From: Amoebidium appalachense
Lineage: Eukaryota > Ichthyosporea
DNA: 64,000 nt
Direction: 5' to 3'
Assembly: GCA_963693365.1 (NCBI GenBank)
Contig: CAVNZM010000002.1
Location: 11,842,001-11,906,000, forward strand
The position numbers were made by a program, and so were the translations under genes. Below, in pieces: positions 56,542 to 64,000 of this stretch; position 1 is the stretch's first letter, and each line of letters starts with the position of its first letter. The notes beneath the pieces were generated by a model. That model made no database searches. It was not told the origin of the DNA and was given only the letters and a program-made list of their open reading frames with translations.

Positions 56542-57769
56542 GTTAGCTAGGAAATGATTCCATGCCCGCTGAGGTGGGCCATACGTCATTGCTAATGTAG
56601 GTTATGCCAAATAAATTATTGCCAGTGAGTGTGTGAATGCCCTGGAATTGAGCTATTCTCGATCATTTCTGCCATTTTGTCACCAAGTGCCAGGGAGAAC
56701 ACACAGTTCGTGCTCCCTGCCCATGCATGCGCAAGCGCGCGCACAGCTCGATCGATCCGATTCGATCGATCGCACGGCTTCCAAGTTCCACAGGAAGTGA
56801 CACAGACACACTGTGACGCCGACCAATCGCTGTGCAAAAGCTGGCTCACGCGTAGAAATCCGCGCCAATAGGAACACAACGTGGTACGAGCGGCGCAGAG
56901 GCGCTGCGCCCGCCCCGAAGGCCTATTGTAGGCCGCAGCAGGCTCGCAACTTGCCAGCTCATGACGTGAACAATGCGATGCGCTGGCGCCATACATATGA
57001 CATCCATGAGATCCGCCCCCATGTGCAAGGCGTTTGTCATTACATGTAGGATGAAATAATAATACGTGTAGGCCAATATATTATTATAATCAGAGTGTTT
57101 GCAGGCCATTGATATATGACATTGTATCCTGCGCGGCTTACATAATGCATGTTTTTAGCGCCAAGACTGAGTCCATGCCTACCCTATGCCAATTTGGTGC
57201 ATGGCCAGAGGCTGGGCACGTGCCACGTCACCCGTGATGATGTCGATGAGACTCCTACAGTGCAGAACTGCAGGTGCGTGTAGTGTACTTCACCCTATAG
57301 TTGGAACCTCGCCATTTTATTATCTATTATTTATTATTTATTATTATTATTATTTTTTTTTTGGGGGGGGGGGGGGGGGGAGGGGGCGGGGAAAAAACTC
57401 AGGGGAGGGAGGGTGGGGGGGGGGGGAGGGGGGGGGGCGGGGAGGGGGGGAGGGGAGGGCTGAGCTTTAGAATTTAACACCGGCCAATCATTGGGCGGCA
57501 GTGTGCATACTAGTTCATTCGTAATGGCCATACTCGGCTACTCATACGAAGCCATCATGATATATCTCGATGATCATAATAATAATAATTATTATAAACA
57601 CATGGACTTACTAGGAGTGTCATCCGTTTATATGTACCGCGAGGGCCTCGACTATGACATCACACGAAGACATGTTCTCGTTACCTTCTCCGCAATTGTC
57701 GGTTGTATTATAAATTTAAATCATTTAAATCGCCGACCTAAAATTTTCTAAATATGGCGCGATATCATG

Positions 57770-63396
<5,627 letters not shown>

Positions 63397-63459
<63 letters not shown>

Positions 63460-63491
63460 TGTGTTGTGGTGTGGTAACCAAAGGGGTCCGG

Positions 63492-63522
<31 letters not shown>

Positions 63523-63593
63523 GAGGGGGGGGAAGGAATGGTGGTATTGTTTGTGTCTGTTTGGTTGAGGAGGGCAATGGCCCGGCGAGGGGA

Positions 63594-63624
<31 letters not shown>

Positions 63625-64000
63625 TTGGTTGTGTGGGGTGTTTTGTGTGTGTGTGTGTTGGGGACGCCTGGGAAGGGGGGGGGGGGGGGGGGGGGAATCC
63701 GTTGGAAAACCACCCCGTGGATGCGACAAAAGTGAAAAGGATATAAGCACACCCTCACACAGGCACACACCATGAACCGACACTCTCTGTTCATGCCCTT
63801 TTGCTCCTCCCCTCCCCCCACCCCCCCCCCCCCCCCCCCCACCCCCCCCCCTTCTCTCCCCCCCCCCCTTTCCCCCCCACCTCTCCCCTCCCTCCCTCCC
63901 TCCTCCTGCCCCAGGCACAAACCAACAAACAAGCACCCTAGCATTAAATATTGGCTCATAATCAGAACGGAGATCATTTGCCTAGCCGCTTGTTTGAACC
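63397..64000. other. APC2 intron, no upstream exon recognised
   Basis: GT repeats (63401-63463), G-rich blocks (63506-63530, 63596-63623 and 63677-63694) and a C-rich block (63811-63900) fill this interval. I could not find the preceding cullin-domain exon of APC2, so it is probably outside the window. Confidence 0.5.

Larger units (their letters stand above)
54455..57769. other. Intergenic region between the minus bHLH-PAS gene and APC2
   Basis: Mostly unique sequence with few long repeats, unlike the rest of the window. It should hold the promoter and any 5' untranslated exon of the minus bHLH-PAS gene, and the 3' flank of APC2. GC-rich sequence with CCAAT-type motifs lies at about 56810-56960. 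A G-rich tract lies at 57363-57455. The frame 55416-55922 (minus) is judged non-coding. On the minus strand AATAAA occurs near 57330, a possible APC2 polyadenylation signal. Confidence 0.5.

Overview
This is nuclear DNA from an intron-rich eukaryote. Genes are split into small exons with GT-AG introns, and non-coding DNA is loaded with very long simple repeats: homopolymer G or C runs up to 197 bases, and CA/GT and GA/CT runs over 100 bases. Three spliced genes can be read exon by exon. Two encode bHLH-PAS-PAS proteins, an architecture best known in animals, and the third is the C-terminal part of anaphase-promoting complex subunit 2 (APC2). The bHLH-PAS proteins are too divergent for me to assign to CLOCK, ARNT, AhR or another named class. 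An animal or close relative is my best guess, but other eukaryotes are not excluded.

Layout. 1-24 kb is repeat-rich and gene-poor. It holds a SINE-like insertion with a 16-bp target-site duplication (3519-4040), a TA-flanked DNA transposon carrying a DNA-binding-type ORF (4108-6452), two inverted copies of a hAT-like element (7503-8388 and 21925-23281, the latter with an 8-bp target-site duplication), and an unrecognised gene or gene remnant in two overlapping frames (9617-10760). 24.6-39.7 kb is a plus-strand bHLH-PAS gene with 16 exons. 39.7-42.7 kb is a short intergenic region with a minisatellite and two MITEs. 42.7-54.5 kb is a minus-strand bHLH-PAS gene with 13 exons, tail-to-tail with the first. 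54.5-57.8 kb is intergenic and probably holds the upstream region of the minus bHLH-PAS gene. 57.8-64 kb is the 3' part of APC2 on the minus strand; its 5' part lies beyond the window.

How the genes relate. Corresponding introns of the two bHLH-PAS genes share phase at twelve positions, and four internal exons have identical length (87, 94, 96 and 81 bp). They are therefore an ancient inverted duplication. bHLH-PAS factors act as dimers, so the two products could be partners or competitors (inference). A 453-bp repeat with an exon-like cassette sits in sense orientation in two introns of the plus gene and in one intron of APC2. Many introns start with a poly-C tract just after the donor, and several end in a CA repeat abutting the acceptor.

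All exon models were made by eye from splice signals, phase continuity and comparison between the paralogues. No alignment, search or transcript data were available.
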